Assembly (NCBI GenBank): GCA_964618405.1
Contig: CAZUAY010000174.1
Location: forward strand, 1-8,555
Direction of reading: 5' to 3'
Length of the DNA stretch: 8,555 nt
Origin: JBBQIY01 sp964618405
Lineage (GTDB): Bacteria; Verrucomicrobiota; Kiritimatiellia; RFP12; UBA3636
Below are positions 6,498 to 8,555 of this stretch, piece after piece (positions within the stretch are counted from its first letter, which is position 1; every line of letters starts with the position of its first letter). A program made the translations under genes and the position numbers. The notes beneath the pieces were generated by a model. It was not told the origin of the DNA. It did not search any database and saw only the letters and a program-made list of their open reading frames with translations.

Positions 6498-6596
6498 AGG
6501 TTCAGAGATCGTTCACTCACGTGCGCTTAACGCGCTAGAATCACTCCCCGTAAGAAGTTTGACCCTACGAATTTTAAAAATCAAAAAATCGAAAAA

Positions 6597-8297
6597 ATGA
6601 AAAAAGAACTTTGCATTAGTAGTGACTTTGTGGACGACTTATTGTTTGCCAACACCCTGTTAAACGAAAGTCACCTCGATGCCATCATGCAGTACGCGGG
6701 GTCGCTGGGTGCCACACGCTTTGAATGGGTCCTTTACGCGAATTCGAACATCTACCAAGCGCATAGTCCATTAGGATACGATCTGCTTAAGGTAGCCTGC
6801 GATGCGGCGCACCGGCATGGCATGCGCTTCGATGCGGTCTATAAACCGTTTGAGACCGGGTTGGCTAGCTCAAGTGCGAGTTTGCCACATTCCTTCCCTT
6901 ATGCTGAAACTGACCGCGTCATTCGCAATGAAAACGCGATGCTGCATTCGGTTTGCAAGTTTACTGCCGAAAACCCCCAATACCGCATCGCGCGCCGTAA
7001 AGGGGATGGTGAAGACCCGGGCGGGCGGTTGGCGGAAATCCGGCTTGTGAAGTTGGGCGAAGCTGCGCTTCAATTCGGACCGGAGGATATTTCGTTCTGG
7101 TACAGCGCGACAAATGGTAATTTCAAGCGTTTCGAGGGAAAATTGGAAACGTCGGTCTCGCAAGCCTGGAGACTGGGTTTCCCCTACGATGACACGCTCA
7201 GCACAATGATGCATTTTAAGGGGTTTGATCTGCCAGAAAACATCAAATACCTCGAAGTGCGCTGTTCGAAACGAAGTCCGAAAGGCAGCTTTTCCAACGC
7301 CATCGAGAACCTTGTCGAGCTGGTCAACGAGCGAGGCGAAATCATTCCCTGTGCGCCCTCGACGGTTCACCCCTCCTTTGCGGCCATGTACAAGCGGGCG
7401 AAGACGTTTTCCGATTTAGGCATCGTGGATTATCTCGTCAAACCGGAGGTCCGAGCGCTTTTAAAAAACGTCGAGACGTTTAACGCACACATTGAGGCCA
7501 ACTGCAAGGATATGTACTGGTTTGAGCCTCAATGGGAAAATTTTACCTTCGACCGTGAGGACGCGGGTGCGATCGCGGTGTGCCGGGGTAAACCCCAGTC
7601 TCACCCAGCGAGCATGCACCCCATCTACCCTGAAGTGCGGCAGAACTGGCTGGAGACGGTTCAGACGTGTATTGATAGTGGCGTCGATGGCGTGAACATC
7701 CGGGTCTCGCGGCATGGCGGCATGAACGAACCCTGGGCGTACGGGTTTAATGATCCCGTTATCGCGAAACTGAAAAACAAACAGGACGTCTATGAAGCGG
7801 CACTCGTAAACGGACAGGCTTTCGATACATTTCTAGAAGATGCGGCCGCACGGCTCCATCGCAACAACCGAGAGCTCGGGGTGCATCTCTGCGGGTTCCT
7901 CCTGCGCGCGCCGGACCGGCTGATGTCCACCACCAAGCCCAGCAACTTTGTCTGGAACTGGAAACATTGGGTACGTGATCTGGCCGATTATACGGAATTT
8001 CACAAAACCAATTTCTTCAAATTCCCCCATGTTCAGGAAATCATTGACCATTTCGGGAATGTCGTTCGGGCAGCCGGGAAGCCTTTCTTATACCAGAGTG
8101 GGCAGAGCGCGAGCGCCACACACTTTGACGGGCCTTATCGTTTTCATCCGTTCGAGATGCAATGGGTTAAAAACCATCCTCATCTGACGTGCTACAACTT
8201 ATACGAAACGGCCAGCTTTTTCCGCATGACGCCCGAGGGAGCGTATGAAGGCAGCCCGGACATGAAAGCGATGGTCGAGCAGCATTGGACAAGGTGA
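6597..8297 (+). CDS. Uncharacterised 566-aa protein, probable glycosidase-like TIM barrel
   Basis: I do not recognise this family with confidence. The protein is soluble, with no signal peptide or membrane segment. Alternating strand and helix segments, such as GATRFEWVLYA (38-48), CDAAHRHGMRFDAVY (68-82), VDGVNIRVSRHGG (363-375) and VRAAGKPFLYQSG (490-502), suggest a TIM barrel. The run from GVDGVNIR through YGFNDP (362-387) resembles uncharacterised glycosyl-hydrolase-like barrels. Candidate acidic catalytic residues are E378 (in MNEP, recalling the clan-A NEP acid/base motif), E537 (in NLYETAS), and E310 or E314. None is proven. It follows the reductase by 99 bp on the same strand and probably belongs to that operon. 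No Shine-Dalgarno precedes the ATG; the leader is A-rich, like that of the dehydrogenase. It could be a glycosidase, lyase or isomerase acting on the pathway's sugar. Confidence 0.85.
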   Translation: MKKELCISSDFVDDLLFANTLLNESHLDAIMQYAGSLGATRFEWVLYANSNIYQAHSPLGYDLLKVACDAAHRHGMRFDAVYKPFETGLASSSASLPHSFPYAETDRVIRNENAMLHSVCKFTAENPQYRIARRKGDGEDPGGRLAEIRLVKLGEAALQFGPEDISFWYSATNGNFKRFEGKLETSVSQAWRLGFPYDDTLSTMMHFKGFDLPENIKYLEVRCSKRSPKGSFSNAIENLVELVNERGEIIPCAPSTVHPSFAAMYKRAKTFSDLGIVDYLVKPEVRALLKNVETFNAHIEANCKDMYWFEPQWENFTFDREDAGAIAVCRGKPQSHPASMHPIYPEVRQNWLETVQTCIDSGVDGVNIRVSRHGGMNEPWAYGFNDPVIAKLKNKQDVYEAALVNGQAFDTFLEDAAARLHRNNRELGVHLCGFLLRAPDRLMSTTKPSNFVWNWKHWVRDLADYTEFHKTNFFKFPHVQEIIDHFGNVVRAAGKPFLYQSGQSASATHFDGPYRFHPFEMQWVKNHPHLTCYNLYETASFFRMTPEGAYEGSPDMKAMVEQHWTR

Positions 8298-8343
8298 AGG
8301 GGCTAGGGGCAAAAGATGTCTCGTCAATCAGGTCATTTATGTC

Positions 8344-8349
8344 AAGGGA
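8344..8349 (+). promoter_or_regulatory. Ribosome-binding site deciding the start of the last gene
   Basis: AAGGGA lies 7 nt before the ATG at 8357 and favours it over the in-frame ATG at 8339, which has no such site. Confidence 0.55.
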
Positions 8350-8356
8350 AACAACA

Positions 8357-8555
8357 ATGCGTAATATTTTAATGAGTCTCTTCGTTTTCACTGCCGTGGC
8401 ACAAGGTGCTGATGCGGCGGAGAAACTGGTATTGGTCGAGAACGGTCAGTCACGGATGCCGATCGTGGTGTTCGCAGACGCGCCGCCCCTGACGCGCCTT
8501 GCCGCCGATGATCTGGCCACCTACATCGAGAAGATTTCTGGAGCGCGACCATCCG
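8357..8555 (+). CDS. Secreted DUF4838 / GH67 N-terminal-like protein (5' part only)
   Basis: Only the first 66 codons are in the window; the gene runs off the right edge. The product begins MRNILMSLFVFTAVAQGADA, a signal peptide with one positive charge, a hydrophobic core and an Ala-rich cleavage region. The mature start then reads LVLVENGQSRMPIVV, followed by RLAADDLATYIEKISGA. That pattern of a short strand, then AADDLATYIEKISG, is typical of the N-terminal domain of DUF4838 proteins and family 67 alpha-glucuronidases in PVC and Bacteroidota genomes. Recognition rests on this short stretch. It is 59 bp after the 566-aa gene with no terminator between, so co-transcription is likely. It would be the only exported protein in the visible cluster, possibly binding or trimming the polysaccharide outside the cytoplasm. 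Confidence 0.7.
   Translation, partial: MRNILMSLFVFTAVAQGADAAEKLVLVENGQSRMPIVVFADAPPLTRLAADDLATYIEKISGARPS

Noticed and set aside
6498..6596. Separate promoter or terminator before the 566-aa gene
   Set aside because: A TTGACC-like hexamer (6559-6564) has no convincing -10 at proper spacing, and GCGCTTAACGCGC is only weakly palindromic. Read-through from the reductase is simpler.
6870..7370. 166-codon minus-strand frame antisense to the 566-aa gene
   Set aside because: The sense frame is complete, longer and fits the operon. The antisense frame has no start signal or recognisable domain.

Overview
This window carries part of a carbohydrate-catabolism locus from a bacterium that looks like a member of the PVC superphylum (Verrucomicrobiota, Lentisphaerota, Kiritimatiellota or a relative). 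The assignment is inference. It rests on the gene mix: a cytosolic GH29 fucosidase-like enzyme, a GH4 NAD-dependent glycosidase, a cupin-type AraC regulator, and the start of an exported protein whose N-terminus resembles DUF4838 / GH67 N-terminal domains. Long GC-rich interspersed palindromes fit as well. No rRNA, tRNA, CRISPR array, transposase or phage gene was seen.

Layout. Bases 1-324 have no credible gene but are packed with repeats: a 21/22-nt direct repeat near both ends (26-46 and 278-299), three tandem 12-bp units (102-137), and a nested palindrome made of two near-identical 8-bp-stem hairpins closed by a 9-bp outer stem (201-254). Next comes a GH4 glycosidase gene on the minus strand (325-1875), divergent from a GH29 alpha-L-fucosidase-like gene on the plus strand (2031-3293). 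Their candidate promoters overlap on one shared -10 region near 1911-1917. An AraC-family regulator gene on the minus strand (3333-4235) converges on GH29 with only a 39-bp gap.

The regulator is divergent from a plus-strand gene run: zinc-dependent alcohol/polyol dehydrogenase (4387-5463), aldo/keto reductase (5463-6497, start overlapping the previous stop by one base), an unrecognised 566-aa probable TIM-barrel protein (6597-8297), and the truncated secreted DUF4838-like gene (8357 to beyond the window). The 151-bp regulator/dehydrogenase spacer holds a direct repeat with a 21-bp period, which is classic AraC operator geometry, placed just upstream of a candidate promoter for the dehydrogenase operon.

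Together the genes suggest uptake and intracellular breakdown of a fucose- and/or uronic acid- or galactose-containing glycan. An exported protein would act outside the cytoplasm, GH29 and GH4 would cleave oligosaccharides in the cytosol, and the two oxidoreductases plus the unknown barrel protein would process the released sugar or an oxidised intermediate. The substrate cannot be read from the sequence. The most interesting items are the 566-aa protein, the AraC operator arrangement, the overlapping divergent promoters, and the repeat cluster at the left edge.
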